DNA of 64,000 nt. It comes from Chinchilla lanigera. Taxonomy: Eukaryota; Chordata; Mammalia; Rodentia; Chinchillidae. This document shows, in pieces, positions 1-12,000 of the stretch; the first letter of the stretch is position 1, and each line of letters begins with the position of its first letter. Made by a program: the position numbers and the translations under genes. Location of the stretch: assembly GCF_000276665.1 (NCBI RefSeq), contig NW_004955470.1, positions 2,174,961-2,238,960 of the forward strand, given 5' to 3'. Under the pieces are notes generated by a model. That model had not been told where the DNA came from and ran no database searches. It saw nothing but the letters and a program-made list of their open reading frames with translations.

Positions 1-1700
1 CCCTCATATTCTTTGAAGATCTCAATACCTGCTTTACGGTTACTCCCATCACACTATCCCTGTCATAATTCTTTGTGGATTAGTACTCCAGAAATGGCAT
101 TCCGACGCCGCAGCCTTTATCCCCTTCGTCTCCTATCCTCCACTCAGAGTGCTGAGCAAAATGTTAGGAATATAAGCAATGAGCTCTTGAATTCTGCTGG
201 GGACCTGGGATGGTGTGCTAAGAAGGAGTCAACTCAGAGTGCCAAAAGTTCTTAAGGGAAACAGAAGGATTTGTAGTTTCTGGGGTAACATGGATGGTGC
301 CTGGAAGAGACTCCAAGGTGCTGAACAACATGCTGAGAGTACAGGTGGATACGCTTGGGGAGTGAGGTTGAAGGTAAGATGGTGCAATGGGAATCTTGAA
401 CACAAGTACACAACAGCAGCTGTGTAACTGTTAAGTGAGAGTTAAAGAAAACACTAAATCCAACATGTTTGGTTTGCCACAGGAAAAGGTACAGTAAAGC
501 AAACAGCAGGATAGCCAGAATGTGCATCACAATCAAAGACTATTTATAGTAAGGGGTCCAGAAAGGTGGGTGCAGCACTATGGCTAGATGCACCTTCTCT
601 CCCAGATCATGAATCACTGATGTGTGCAGGGACACTTCAGAACCAGGGGGTCCAACACCGAGGCTCAGCTGGGGATTTTTACACTTAGATATATTCCTAA
701 AACATAACCCGCCTCAACTGTGGAGCCCTCGCGGGCTTCACAGAGACCAAGTGCAAATCATCTTTCTCCCTGTTTTCAGTAAACAGAGTTGAGAAGCTGG
801 TACAAATCTCCCTGTACCTCCTCAGACTCAAGATTAAAAAGCAACATTATTAATCAGTATGATTCATGCCCTTGGCCAGGGGTCAATATCATGCAGGAAC
901 TTTAGCAAAACAGCTAAGGCTAATTCCAGGCCTGCTGGAATTAATCCCCATAGCACAGTAGCTTTTGTAGTTGTTGCAAAATAGATTGATACAAGTAAAA
1001 GACTCCATTCATCAGTGAACATGATAGTAGAATACAGGTAGTTCCCCTTTTGTGGTTTATCTTTTTCTTTTCTTTTTGTGTGTGTGTGGAAATCTCTCAC
1101 AAGCCAGTCCATTTTTTGAGCTGAAAAACTCACTGGAAATAAAATTATCTAACTCCCATCCTATTGGAAATTGGATGGCACAATATAAAGCTGCCCCGCA
1201 GTGTATTGAACCCAATATGTGTGGAACACAACTGCTGAGCTTTTGTGGTTTCTTGGGGAAGAGATATTACAGATGTAAGAGAATTCATTTTGGTGCTCTA
1301 GAAAGAGTATGATAAATGTAAGTATGTAAGCATTGCAGCTTGTTAGGAAACTGTGATGCTACCTTTCACCACGCTGAAACACACAGTGGAGGTTCCATCA
1401 CTCAGCACTTAGGTTACGAAGAGTTTTGGTTTCGGCTGTTACGGAGCTGAGGGTTTGGGCATCCTTCGTGTGACATGCTCACCACACACTAGAAGGCCAA
1501 GTTCTTGCACTTGCAAATGTGTGATGATGGAGCATGTTCCACACCTCACACCACGCACTGAAAAAACAGGTGGGAAGCACTGGGGTCCAGCTCGTGTAAT
1601 TTGTGCATGCGCGGGAGGAGGAACAGAGTCAGGTTGTCTTTTTTTTCAAGTTCATAACATTTTTAAATTTTACCTTAAAGAGAATAAAAAAGAACAATAA
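1..1700. other. Intergenic, nothing recognised
   Basis: No conserved reading frame, SINE or RNA gene could be recognised. Short ORFs of 60-94 codons are at random-expectation length for this AT-rich DNA. The divergent neighbour MERTK, expected upstream in mammals, is not seen. Confidence 0.6.
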
Positions 1701-1714
1701 AAAAGATAAAGAAT

Positions 1715-1830
1715 TTCAAAACAGGATGACAGGAAATTAACAATGGTTGTTATGTTGCACACTATTATCCTCAAAGTAGTTGCTCAGATTACCAGATATA
1801 GGCATGCAAAATTGATCAAGCAATTAGGCA
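1715..1830 (+). repeat. Single unit related to the intron-3 tandem array
   Basis: ACAGGAAATTAACAATGGTT and CCTCAAAGTAGTTGCTCAG match the core of the units at 10813-11180 in order and spacing. It is a solitary, diverged copy upstream of the gene. Confidence 0.6.
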
Positions 1831-1929
1831 TTAACTGTTCCTTTCAATAAACCAATAGAAATCAGCAGTACAATTTTCTTAGCTATCCTGTATATACACA
1901 TATATTTTTCCCTTCCTTCCTTCTTTCTT

Positions 1930-2165
1930 TTCTCCTTTTCCTCATCCCAGTTCTTTCCTTTTCAGCAGTTTGTTTCCCTTTCACAATATCTATTGTATCT
2001 TTTGGATTTTATTTACTCTTTCAGTTTCTTACACTAGGGAGACAGTGGATGTTTACACATGTGGTTCTGACTTATTTCACTTACTAGTATGGTCTCTAGT
2101 TGCATCCATTTACCTGTAAGACTGAATTTAGCTTTCTTTATAGCTGAGTAATGCTCCCTGTCAGG
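1930..2165 (-). mobile_element. Antisense L1 fragment, upstream intergenic
   Basis: GACTTATTTCACTTACTAGT, CTAGTTGCATCCATTTACCT and TATAGCTGAGTAATGCTCCC read as antisense L1. A pyrimidine-rich stretch precedes it at 1905-1945. Confidence 0.65.
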
Positions 2166-2272
2166 TTGTCTTTAAAAGACTGGTCATCACAGCCAACCAC
2201 AAAGTACAAACATTGCAACATGTGAGAAACTGCATGGGAGAAACAACAAACTGCAAGAATTTGTGTAAAGAG

Positions 2273-2420
2273 GTGGGGCCTGGTAGTGCACACCTGTAAT
2301 CCCAGCACTCAGGAAGCTGAGGCAGGCAGATTGCTGTGCATTTGAGGCCAGCCAGGCCTACAAAGTGAGTTCAAGGCCAGGCTGAACTGCATAGAGAAAC
2401 CTTTTCTCAAAAAGACACCA
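2273..2420 (+). mobile_element. B1-like SINE
   Basis: CACCTGTAATCCCAGCACTC, GGCCAGCCAGGCCTACAAAG, then CTGAACTGCATAGAGAAACC and CTCAAAAAGAC tail: the B1 pattern of this genome. Confidence 0.9.
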
Positions 2421-3044
2421 CAGCCCTTGCAAGTTCTGGAAACTTGAGAAGGTATAGATGAGATGCTCCATTTACCCTGCTGAACAGCATCTGGGATGTG
2501 CAAATACTAGACACTGGAGTTCACTGGAGTACTGAGGTGGCACGTAGAAGAAGCGTGAGTCAGTGTGTATTGGAAGCATGAGTGTCCCGCAATGAAGACT
2601 GGGGAAAACTGAGACGAGACTCCATTCAGCACGCTGAAGAGTAGCATCAGAAGCACAGAAGTCTGGATGTCATGGTTTACTGGGAAACTGAACTAACTTG
2701 TAATTGGGGACCCACACTTGGCGCAATGAGTTATATTTCTGTTTCTCAACTCTGTGTGCTCCAGGAGTCTGTGCACTTTCCTTTCTTCTACAACCCGCTT
2801 GCTAGATTACTGTGGCTTAATAACGCCCCTTGGAATCAGTCGCATGAGGGCTCCAGGTTTGTTACTGTTCCTTTTCTGTATTCTGCTTCGTTTTCTCTGG
2901 AATTGGTAATTGTCCTGGTTTGTTGAGCTTTGTTTTCTCAGGCTTCTAATTCAGCCCTCAGCTCTTCATTAGATTAAATCATCACTCGAAGACAAACATC
3001 TCAAAAATGTCGATTTCAATTTCCCGAAGAAGTCATTCCTGAAA

Positions 3045-3260
3045 TTTTTTTTTTTTTTTTTTCTCTTCAGTACTGGGTATTGAAGAGGGCCTTCATACTC
3101 AGCTACACCACCAGCCATTTATTCATTTATTTATTTACAGATAAACTTTCAAGATCTCATGAGGTTGCTAGATTGCCCATGTTGGGCCTGAACTTGTAAT
3201 CATTCTGCTTTAGCCTCCAAGAGCGCTGGGATTACAGGCCTGAGCCACCATGCCCGGCTT
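3045..3260 (-). mobile_element. Diverged B1+ID composite SINE
   Basis: Oligo(T), GTACTGGGTATTGAAGAGGG (ID), then GCTGGGATTACAGGCCTGAG and CCACCATGCCCGGC (B1 start in reverse). Confidence 0.75.
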
Positions 3261-3569
3261 CTTGAAATCTTTTGTTTGCTATTCTTTGGAACTGCTTTTC
3301 CTTCAATGGACTGTTCGTTTCCCTTAAACATCCTGATACGCAAGGTCCCAAGAGGTAAGAGTTTACTTAGATATACAGTCTGTATTTTAATACTTCAAAT
3401 TAGGGTGATTAGTAATCGCAGATTGTTTAGGTCAGTTCATTTTAATACTGAAAATCCCATGTCCTGGAAAAAAGCTAGTTGTGGGAAAACTGGACTGGTG
3501 GATCATGCTACTTTGCATGTAAATACTGTCCCTGTGCATGGGTTGAATTCAAGTTTGTAAACCACGTAC

Positions 3570-3632
3570 TGGGACTATAGCTCAGTGGTGGAGTGCTGCA
3601 GGATTCAGCCCTCAGTACTGGGGGATAAAAGG
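3570..3632 (+). mobile_element. ID-like SINE fragment
   Basis: GGGACTATAGCTCAGTGGTG followed by TTCAGCCCTCAGTACTGG: A and B box remnants of an ID element with an internal deletion. Confidence 0.7.
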
Positions 3633-4456
3633 CCTCTGGGTTGTTTCTGACACACGGAGGTGACTAAGAATTAGAGCTGAGACGGTGTTGGCCATGGGAC
3701 CCTGTACAGGCCTGGCAAGAGAGAGAGCTGAAGGAAGCCATGTGCAAGTGTAGAATCGGACATGTGTGTGAGGCGTGGCTAAAAGGAGTAGTTTAAATTA
3801 CTTGTCAGATATTAGAGACTGGACTCCGAGGATCCCTGCTTCCTTGTATAATTCTCTCCCCTGGAGTGTGACTTACTTCTAATTCTCGAAGGTGATGGAA
3901 TATCAATTTTGTAATTCCATCCTGTAAGACTGCAACTTATTTCTTGCTGTTGGACTCTCTATCTATCGCCTTCTTAGTTTACATGAGTTTGGGGAACTTC
4001 GACAGGTGAGTAACTGTGGGAGGCTCCTAGTGGTTGGGGGCAGCCTCTGACTGACAGTTCACAAAATACTGAAGGCCTTAGTCCTATAATCACAACAAAT
4101 CAAATTCTCAGAAGCAGAACTTTCTCCAGCACAGCCTTGCAGGAACTCACAGCCCCAAGAAACACATTGATTTTCAGCCTTGCGAGGTAGGAAGAGCGGC
4201 CTTGTAAAAGCTCTGCCTGGACTCCTGACCCACAGAAATGGTGACATAATAATGCGTGTTATTTTGAGTCCCAAAGATTATAGTAATATTGTTAGGCAGT
4301 AGTAGTTACACATGCAAAGATATATATTTTGTCAAAGACAGGTTAAAAGTGAGAAAGAGAAACTTTATTTATTCCGTTTTTATTTTAGCATGCCAATTAC
4401 ACATTAGGAATTCTGCTATATATTAGGGTGGGTACAACATCACAAAAGGTCTACTT

Positions 4457-4645
4457 AAGCCAGGCTCAGTGATGCATGCCTAGTATCCCAGCTACTTGGG
4501 GTCTGAGGTAGGAGGATCACAAGTTTGAGGCCAGCCTGGATAACTTAGTGAGACTTTGCCTCTAAAGATAAGTGGGGAGGATGTAGCTCAGTGCCAGGGC
4601 CCTGAGTTGAATCCCCAGTACTTGCAAAAAAGAAAGAAAAGATTT
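4457..4645 (+). mobile_element. B1+ID composite SINE
   Basis: B1 part (CATGCCTAGTATCCCAGCTA, GAGGCCAGCCTGGATAACTT) joined to an ID part (GGATGTAGCTCAGTG, GTTGAATCCCCAGTACTTGC) and an A-rich tail. Such composites are known from non-muroid rodents. Confidence 0.85.
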
Positions 4646-4649
4646 TATA

Positions 4650-6020
4650 ATATGAGTATATCTATGTCTGCATCTTAAAATGTAATCTCAGGACCACTAC
4701 AGTTAATTCATGCTTGTTTGGAGCCTGTAGGCGTGCACACCAGGACATTTGTCTTCTGAGTCACTCATGTGCCTTAAATGCCAGAAGGAAGAGAATGGAA
4801 TGATAATGGACATAACAGGAATTGTTTGTGCTCTGAAACTGTTGGATTTGTGATCTGAATCCCCATGGGTGGCGACAGATGAAGAAGGACTTTCGTTCTC
4901 AAGAGAGTTTCTTACATCATGGATCCAGGCAGTGCTGTTGATGACATGGGACTGCTGCAGGGGACAGAGCGCCTTGGATGCCACTTTGTAGGAAACAGCA
5001 TGGCTTTGGTGCCTAGAGAATGAGTCTTTGGGAGCACTGGAGGGGACTATCAGTGTTAATCGTGGTGTCTTTCTAGAGAACGTTAGCTGGAGCCACAAAA
5101 AACCCCTTTGAGGGATTTTTTTGAGCGGAGAAGGGAATGCCCCGAAGTGGGAGCTGGGGAAACTTTTCAGTGACTCTACATACATGGGCCCTTTAGCAGT
5201 GTAAGACGCTGTAGACTGTGCTGCCAGTGCTCCCTAAAAAGTACGGCTGGAGGAAGGGATGGTGAGTGCTGAAGTTTTAGCCTAAGACAAAGAGAATAAA
5301 AGGGGAAAGAGCAGGGAAGGATGAAAAGCATGGTAGTGGTTATCGCCTAACAGGGTGCAAAAAGTTCATCAGACAACTTGGTAGGGTGTCTCTCTCACCA
5401 CACAAGACGTCACCTGATAGGCTGTGCTGTGCAGACAAACCACGCCTTAGAATAGTCCATGGGAGGGTGAGGAAAAAGGAATGTGCACGTCTGGTTCCTT
5501 CCTGCCTTGTTCCTATTGATCAGAGCTTGCTTCTTCCTTTAGGGGTCCTGTCTTTGGCCTCCCCAGAAGCCAGTTTTCACCCCACACCCAACAGGGAAGT
5601 GCTTTATCCAAGTCTGGCAGCAAGAGAAGCCAGTGTCAGGGAGTGGGGCAGAGGCCTCGGCCTTCTGTGCCGAGTGACTGGCGGTAGGGCAGACAGGGCT
5701 GGAGGAGACAAGCCCCCGGGAGCAGGCAGGATGTAGTGGAGGCTGAGGTGCAGCATGAGGCAGAGGGTGTCGGGAATGGTGGCAATGAGGGACTCTGAGG
5801 AGAACTGAGGTGGGTCCTGATGCTTAAGGTCTTAGGGAAAACCCTGGTGGGGGTAGAAAGGGAATTCTAGGATGGTGGGGGTCTTTGGGAAGGAATAGAT
5901 GAAGGGTAACAACAGAGAACAAGGGATATGATTATTAATTTGACTTTGCATGCTGAGGGCAGGGACTTCTGGGCATATTTTGGTTTTAGGTAAATGAGTA
6001 AAATGACAGGCCGTGTACTC
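4650..6020. other. Intergenic, moderately GC-rich, nothing recognised
   Basis: Contains a 160-codon minus-strand ORF (4703-5185) and a 116-codon plus ORF (5386-5736). Neither resembles a protein I know and neither has a supporting context. G/A-rich stretches around 5640-5880 may be old repeats. Confidence 0.5.
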
Positions 6021-6033
6021 AAAAAGCCAGGCT

Positions 6034-6147
6034 CTGGGACTGGGGATTTAGCCAGTGGCATAGCGGCTGACTGGCAAGCGCGAGGTCGTGAGTTTGATTC
6101 CTGGTACCGGAAAAAACAAAACAAAACAAAATAAAACAAACAAACAA
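6034..6147 (+). mobile_element. Young ID SINE with target duplications
   Basis: GGGACTGGGGATTTAGCCAG through TTGATTCCTGGTACCGG plus an A-rich tail. AAAAAGCCAGGCT duplications at 6021-6033 and 6148-6160. Confidence 0.95.
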
Positions 6148-6302
6148 AAAAAGCCAGGCTTCTTCATCTTGGACCAAGGTATCAAGGCCATGAAATGTAA
6201 AGGTGTGTTGGTGAATCCTAGCAGATAATTTCAGTTAAGGTACAAAATTCCAGCCAACTTTACATTTTTGGGTAAAGAACTGGGACTTTATTCCTTAGCG
6301 TT

Positions 6303-6392
6303 GTTTTTTTTTTTTTTGGTACTGGGAATCAAACTCAGGACCCTGTGCTCCCAGGCAGGCGCTGTGCCACTGAGCTATATCCCCAGTCCCTT
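6303..6392 (-). mobile_element. ID SINE
   Basis: Oligo(T), GGTACTGGGAATCAAACTC, ending CTGAGCTATATCCCCAGTCC. Confidence 0.92.
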
Positions 6393-6559
6393 TTTCCTTA
6401 GGCAACAGGAAGTCTATCAATAGTTTTAGTCTACAGATACTGTACCAGGCAACGAGGTCGTTGGAGCAGAAGAAAACACACTCCTTAATTAACAACTGAG
6501 TTAAGTTACTGAGACTAGATCTTTAAAAGAATTGGTCGCTACAGATGGAACTGTCTACA

Positions 6560-6665
6560 GTTCATACAATATTCAGTAGTATATGCAATATTGCAGTAGT
6601 ATAGTAGTATATTACAGCATTCAGTAGTATATTACAATATAGTACATACATTTACAATATTTAGA
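6560..6665. repeat. AT-rich degenerate repeat of CAGTAGTATA-like units
   Basis: TTCAGTAGTATAT, GCAGTAGTATAG and TTCAGTAGTATATTACA recur at irregular spacing; it looks like a short decayed minisatellite. Confidence 0.6.
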
Positions 6666-7164
6666 AAGTACAATAGTCAGAACAAAGAAATGGGCAAAGG
6701 AAACTCCCAACTTGTGACTTTGCTTTTACTCGCACAACCCTTGCATGCAATGCTGTAATGTATAACAGAACACAAAACTACAATACTGTACACTCTGCAA
6801 AAATTACATTACTGTGTAAACAAAGTGTACTGTACCAAAAAAAAGTACACTGAGGCTCTGTCAGCAAGATAGACAGAACTGCAGAGAAACTCAAGCATCT
6901 TCCGTCGGCCTTCCAAACCCCAATCTGGAGGCTCCTCCCCCACTTGGGGTCACGGGGTAGAGGCAAAACTAGCCAGAAGCCACCTAACTCAGAGTTAGGA
7001 AGCAGTTTAAGGCCTAAAGGCATGACCTGGAAAGACGTGGATTCCTTGGGCGTCCAATCACTGTACAAACGGTAGCCGAATCCTCTCCCGCTTGGAGAAT
7101 CCACTTGGTATCCAAGGAAGTGGAAGCCCCCAGCAAGTTCCACCCAAAGCCGCATCATATCAAG

Positions 7165-7176
7165 TGCGCAGGCGCA
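7165..7176. promoter_or_regulatory. NRF1 binding motif
   Basis: TGCGCAGGCGCA is a full match to the palindromic NRF1 consensus and lies at the upstream edge of the CpG island, about 75 bp before the YY1-like motif. NRF1 is a common activator of CpG-island housekeeping promoters. Occupancy is inferred. Confidence 0.7.
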
Positions 7177-7208
7177 AGGACCGCGGGGCGCTGGGCGCCT
7201 CCGCGATG

Positions 7209-7220
7209 CCCCGCCCCGCC
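7209..7220. promoter_or_regulatory. Double GC box (Sp/KLF type)
   Basis: CCCCGCCCCGCC gives two overlapping Sp1/KLF motifs between the NRF1 and YY1 motifs. Confidence 0.55.
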
Positions 7221-7238
7221 GCAAGGCAGCACGGGAAA

Positions 7239-7251
7239 ACCAAGATGGACG
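7239..7251 (+). promoter_or_regulatory. YY1-like motif, possible start-site marker
   Basis: ACCAAGATGGACG contains the CAAGATGG core of the YY1 motif. In CpG-island promoters it often sits just downstream of the transcription start, so a start near 7220-7240 is plausible. It could instead be a chance ATG context. Confidence 0.5.
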
Positions 7252-7518
7252 CGTCCATTTGAACGTCGTGCACGCCCGCCCGGCTTTAGCGGTCCGCTGC
7301 TGCTCCTGCCCATTCTTCCTCCGGAATAAGGGAGGAAGAGGGATGAGAAGCTGTGGCGGCCGAGGAGTCACTGTGACCGATCTGCCCCTCGGCCCCCGCG
7401 CCTCCAGGGAGCAGCCGGGGCTCGCCGCGCCGGACGCGTCCCGAGTCACACAGGTGCTCCCGGGCCCGCAGCGCCGGATGGTCTCTCGCGTTGCCCTAGA
7501 TGTTCGTATCTCCGCGGG

Positions 7519-7568
7519 GCCAATTCGCGCCCGGTGACCCGGAGGGGCGGGAACCCGAGGGCGGGGCC
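7519..7568. promoter_or_regulatory. CCAAT box and two GC boxes
   Basis: CCAAT lies at 7520-7524, followed by GGGGCGGG near 7544 and GGGCGGGGCC near 7559. These suggest a second, more downstream initiation zone or a broad dispersed start region. Confidence 0.45.
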
Positions 7569-7799
7569 TGAGGGCCCGCCCTGCTGAGCGGACTTGGGCC
7601 TGCAGGCTGGGTTTTTCGGGGTGCGACTCCAAGCTCGCAGCCCAGCGCGGCGACCCGTGGAGGGTCCCACCTTCCCGCCCCCCAGCCCCGCTGAGCAGGG
7701 GGCTCAGCTGTAACGAAGCTGGGAAGCCCTGCCCTGGTGGGGACTCCGCTCGACGTTCCTTCTAGTACATGCGCGGCGGGAGCGAGGACTCAGGTTCCT

Positions 7800-8805
7800 T
7801 CTCTGTGCATTTGGGTTTCTTGTTTCTGACAGGGTAGTGTTTCTTCCTAGTGATCAGTGTTGACATTTTGATTGATAGCATTTTGATTTATAGCATGCCC
7901 GTCTAGTACTTTCGTGTGTCGCTCTTTATTTTGTCCATAAAAATGACGCATTTATAAAATTTTGGGGTACTGTGCAAGTATTAAGTATGTTGACTTCATC
8001 AGTACAGAAAATGTCTACTGTGCAAATAGTACCATAACTAATTCTGTAGTTTTTCTGGGGCTGGTAGGAGAATAACGTTACCAACAATTATGACAGAAGT
8101 TGAAGTCGCAACTTCTTAAATATTTGAATCTCGGTGAATAGAATATAGGCTGCCCAGCTGAATTTTGGACTTCTTGCAAGTTGTAAGGTACCTTTTTAGT
8201 TATGTCTCAAGTTGAAGTGTTCTCAGTACTTATTGATTTCTGGCCCTTGGATAAAAAATACCTGTGTTATATTTTGTGACGTTTATAATTCTCACAGGCA
8301 TAACGTTTAATTCACAGTGAAATAATTTTGAGGCCTAGGGAAGCTGCTTAGGAACTACAGCGACTTTGAGGTATTTGTGCAGTAAAGGAAACACCTAAAA
8401 AGGGAAACCTAAGTAAACACCTTAAAAAGAGAAATCTAAGTAAAATTTAGTTAAACTCTATTAATCTTGAATGCTGTTTAAAACTCCAAAGGTTGTCTGC
8501 AGTGCTGATGTCAGGTGTTTAATGATTTCTGTGTTTTAGGATTGCAGCTTAAATGTGATGAAATCCACTTTTTTAAAAATTGTAGATGTCTCAGAGACAG
8601 AATCTGCTCTCACCTTATACACTGTATTATGCAGTGTCAGGTTTACCACCTGTCACTCAATATATGTGGAAATGTTTGGAAATTATAGTGGCATTATAGT
8701 GAAATGTTTGGGAATTATGGTGCACAGTTCATGCACATCTCTGTGGTAATAAACTGGTTTTGACTGGCCTTAGAGGCTGACCGTAGTGTGTTTCAATTCA
8801 TACAG
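7800..8805 (+). other. Presumed intron 1, nothing recognised
   Basis: AT-rich single-copy-looking DNA between the CpG island and exon 2, without identifiable repeats. A small imperfect duplication (AAACCTAAGTAAACACC-like) lies at about 8395-8450. Confidence 0.6.
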
Positions 8806-9042
8806 AAATAATGGTGATATTTGGAACCCATGTCGAACTTCTATGAAGAAAGGGCAACGATGATTGCAGCCGGGGATTTGCAGGAATTTGTTCCTTTTGG
8901 TCGTGACCACTGCAAGCACCACCCTAATGCTTTGAACCTTCAGCTGCGCCAGCTGCAGCCAGCCTCTGAATTATGGTCTTCTGATGGTGCTGCTGGCCTG
9001 GTGGGATCCCTTCAAGAGGTTACAATCCACGAGAAACAGAAG
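8806..9042 (+). CDS. ANAPC1: ANAPC1 exon 2 (start codon; coding from 8830)
   Basis: The acceptor is ATACAG at 8805, then 24 nt of 5' UTR and the ATG at 8830. It encodes residues 1-71, MSNFYEERATM through HEKQK, ending in phase 0. The donor is AAG|GTTCTA, a poor match to GTRAGT, but no other GT fits the frame and the join to exon 3. Confidence 0.95.
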
Positions 9043-12000
9043 GTTCTATTAATACCTCATTATATTTTTGAAACATAGACTGATACGATTTACGTGTAAT
9101 TTAGGGCTAAACAAATGCAACTCAGAAATAAGCATGATAACTACTTCTAGGATAAAGGTTAAGATTTGGTAATTTCAACCAGTGCTAAGATAATGAGTTC
9201 ATTGTGGTTCAGTGTCTTAGCTGCTTATTTAGACATACTGGGTAACTTGAGGCTTTATAGTGAGAGTCAACTTCTGTACCATGGTGATGGTTCGTTTCGA
9301 ACGCCTTTCTCTTTACTTCATATGTAGGGACCAGATTTTATGTTAACTTGATTAAATGGCAAAGATTAGAAGTGGTCCCTGCTGAAAAACATGTTTCTAG
9401 AGGAGGGAAGAAATGTCACGTAAGAAGGTAGAGTAGTAGTTCTTAAATAAGGGAATGAGGTGTCTGCAAAGTCAACCCCTTCTGTGTGTTTTGCTTTTCC
9501 CTAGTGCTGGGGATCCAACCTAGGGTGTTGTTCAATGCTAAGCAAGTGCTCTACCACTGAGCTATACCTCCAGCTGCCTCCTATGTACCAAATTTTCTTA
9601 TCCCTTTGGGATACGGTTGGAATGTATATACGTTAGTTAGTAATTGAGATCTTTCTTTCTTCTGTTATGGATGGGACAAGAGAAGGAAGGTGAATGCATG
9701 TCTGTGCAGCTGTGAAGCAGAGACGTCTGCATTGTACCTAACTCTCCCAGCAATCCCCATGTGTACCACACTGTCCCCTCTCTGCCCCCCGCATACTCTT
9801 AATATGTGCTTTTAGTCTCCCAAGCGTGTGAGTTCATGTTTGACTTACGGATAAAAAGTTTTATTTGTGTTTTTGGCAGAGTAACACAGAGATATAAAAC
9901 ACTTACTGTAGAGACTTCTTGTTCCTAAAAATCTTCTAAGATCTAATTTACCTGCATACTCTATTCTGCTGATCAGTGCACCAGACCTCTTAGGAGTTTG
10001 ACTTGGATTAAATCTTACCACAAATGAATCTCGGCTTCAGACTATTGAAAAAAAAAGAATACTTGAACATATCTTCCATATGTTAATTTTTAAGGAAAGC
10101 TGGCAGTTAAGGAAAGGAGTAAGTGAAATTGGAGAGGAAGTGGACTATGATGAAGAACTCTATGTGGCTGGAAATATGGTGATCTGGAGCAAAGGAAGTA
10201 AAAGCCAGGCACTGGCAGTTTATAAAGCGTTTACAGTTGACAGTCCTGTCCAGCAGGTGAGTAGATCTGCATTTCAACATTAGGTTGACTGTTTAACACA
10301 TCTTTTTTTTTTTCTTTCAAAGCTTTTGTTTTAAAATTTAACAGAAATGATAAAAAATAGTATAAAGATCCCAGTAGCTGGGTGTGCATTTTTAACACAC
10401 AGTGAAGATAACGGCAAGACAATCAGAATTTCATTTTATATTCTTTACACTGTCCTTTGCTGATACTACCCTTGGGTACTTCAGTTTGTTATTTTCAACA
10501 AAAATTTATAAGGGGTTAGGGATGCAGAAATATTTTTCAACACCTGCCTATTATAACTGATTCTGAGATATTAAATTAACAAAAATTGTGGGGCTCTTAG
10601 CAGTAATCAGAGGAAGAAAAGGAACAATGAACTTGATATTACAGTTGACTATTACATCTCTTTTCTCAAAATTGATAATTAAAGGGAAGGAATTAAGTAC
10701 TTGCTAAGTCTTCAGGAAGACATGGAATTTGTCTCCATTTTTTTTTTTTATTTTAAAGAATAAAAGAAGGATAACATAATAATGGGGGGACTTAGCAAAT
10801 TACAGACAAAATGGTAGGAAATTATCAATGGTTATCGTTTTACGTATTATTATCTACAAAATAGTTTCTCAGGAAAACAAATAGACAAATAATAGTGAGT
10901 TAGAGACAAAAGAGGTAGGAGATTATCAAGAGTTGTTGTGCTATACTTTGGTATCTTCAAAGTGGCTTCTAAAGAAAATAAATAGAGCTATACATGAGTG
11001 ACCTATTGAAAAATCATTAACTATTCTCAATGGTTGTTGTAGGAAACACATAATAATAAACATACATTATGAAATAGGATAGGAACATTACAAACTTAAC
11101 ACAGTTATGGGTAGATTAGTAGGAAAATATCAATGGCTGCTGTAATATGTGGTGGTATCTTCAAAGTGGTTTCTCAGGAAGACAGAGATATGCAAGAAGG
11201 ATCTAATAAGTAGTTACAGCCTAAGGGTTGTCAAAAATAGCATATTACCTCCTCACCAGTGACTCCTTTCACTGAGGTATGATGGCTGGAAGGAAGGCCA
11301 GGATTGAAAAGAAGGACCGAGAGACTTGCACCTGTGACTAGCAACAGGCTGTTTTCTTGTTCCTCCATAGTCATGATTACCCAGGACTCCTCGATGGAGA
11401 TGACGGTCTGGCCAGAGGGAGAAGGCAGACCATGCCCCAAGCCCTCTCATTCCTGTTGGACTAACTGGTAGCATGGGTCTGAGCTCTGGGGCCTCCACCT
11501 CAGAGGGGAGACCGATCTCCATTTGATGAATGAAAACTCTTGCTTGTAAAAGAATGACAGCTATTACTTGTAAACGTAGAAGGAACAGTAGAGTCAGGAA
11601 ATCACTGTTTTGTAACTACTAGTGTGATAATTGATTCTGGGAAGATTGTAAATTATTACTAGCACTCTTGCATGGAAAGGATATCATCACAGGGCTAGGT
11701 GGCACTGTGCAGTTTGCTTGCTAAATGTGAAAGGACAAAGGCACCTCTGCTTTGCAGTAGTTAACCTTTTGTCTGTACCTCAACTGAGTGATTGAGTTCA
11801 GTATGAGCAGGATGCAGGACTGCTGTGTGCCTTCAGATGTAACACAGAATCAAGTACATGTCATCATCCAGTGACTTTGCTTTCCAGGAACACTTACCTT
11901 GACTTTTTAGACCTAGCTTCCTGTTTGTAGGACATATGAGAACTAGAAGCTCATGTGGTAAAATAACCTGAGATGAGGAGTGGGTTGGAGGTCTAGGTGA

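Larger units (their letters stand above)
7130..7790 (+). promoter_or_regulatory. ANAPC1: CpG-island promoter of ANAPC1, containing the unresolved noncoding exon 1
   Basis: This is the only long GC-rich, CpG-dense block in the window and lies about 1 kb before the first coding exon. It has no TATA box but carries NRF1, YY1, Sp/KLF-type GC boxes and a CCAAT motif, as expected for a housekeeping cell-cycle gene. Candidate exon-1 donors include CAG|GTGCTC after 7453 and CTCAG|GTTCCT after 7793; sequence alone does not decide. The island could also fire divergently. Confidence 0.85.

Noticed and set aside
4703..5185. 160-codon minus-strand ORF in the intergenic region
   Set aside because: No family resemblance, no promoter context or splice structure; a chance ORF or old repeat is more likely.
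1..7100. First exon of MERTK, the expected divergent neighbour
   Set aside because: No signal-peptide-coding exon or second CpG island is visible. In human the two starts are more than 10 kb apart, so it probably lies to the left of the window.
6778..7632. 284-codon open frame on the minus strand across the CpG island
   Set aside because: Composition is Arg/Pro/Ala-rich where it crosses the island and changes abruptly outside it. No domain is recognisable, and GC-rich DNA is depleted of stops.
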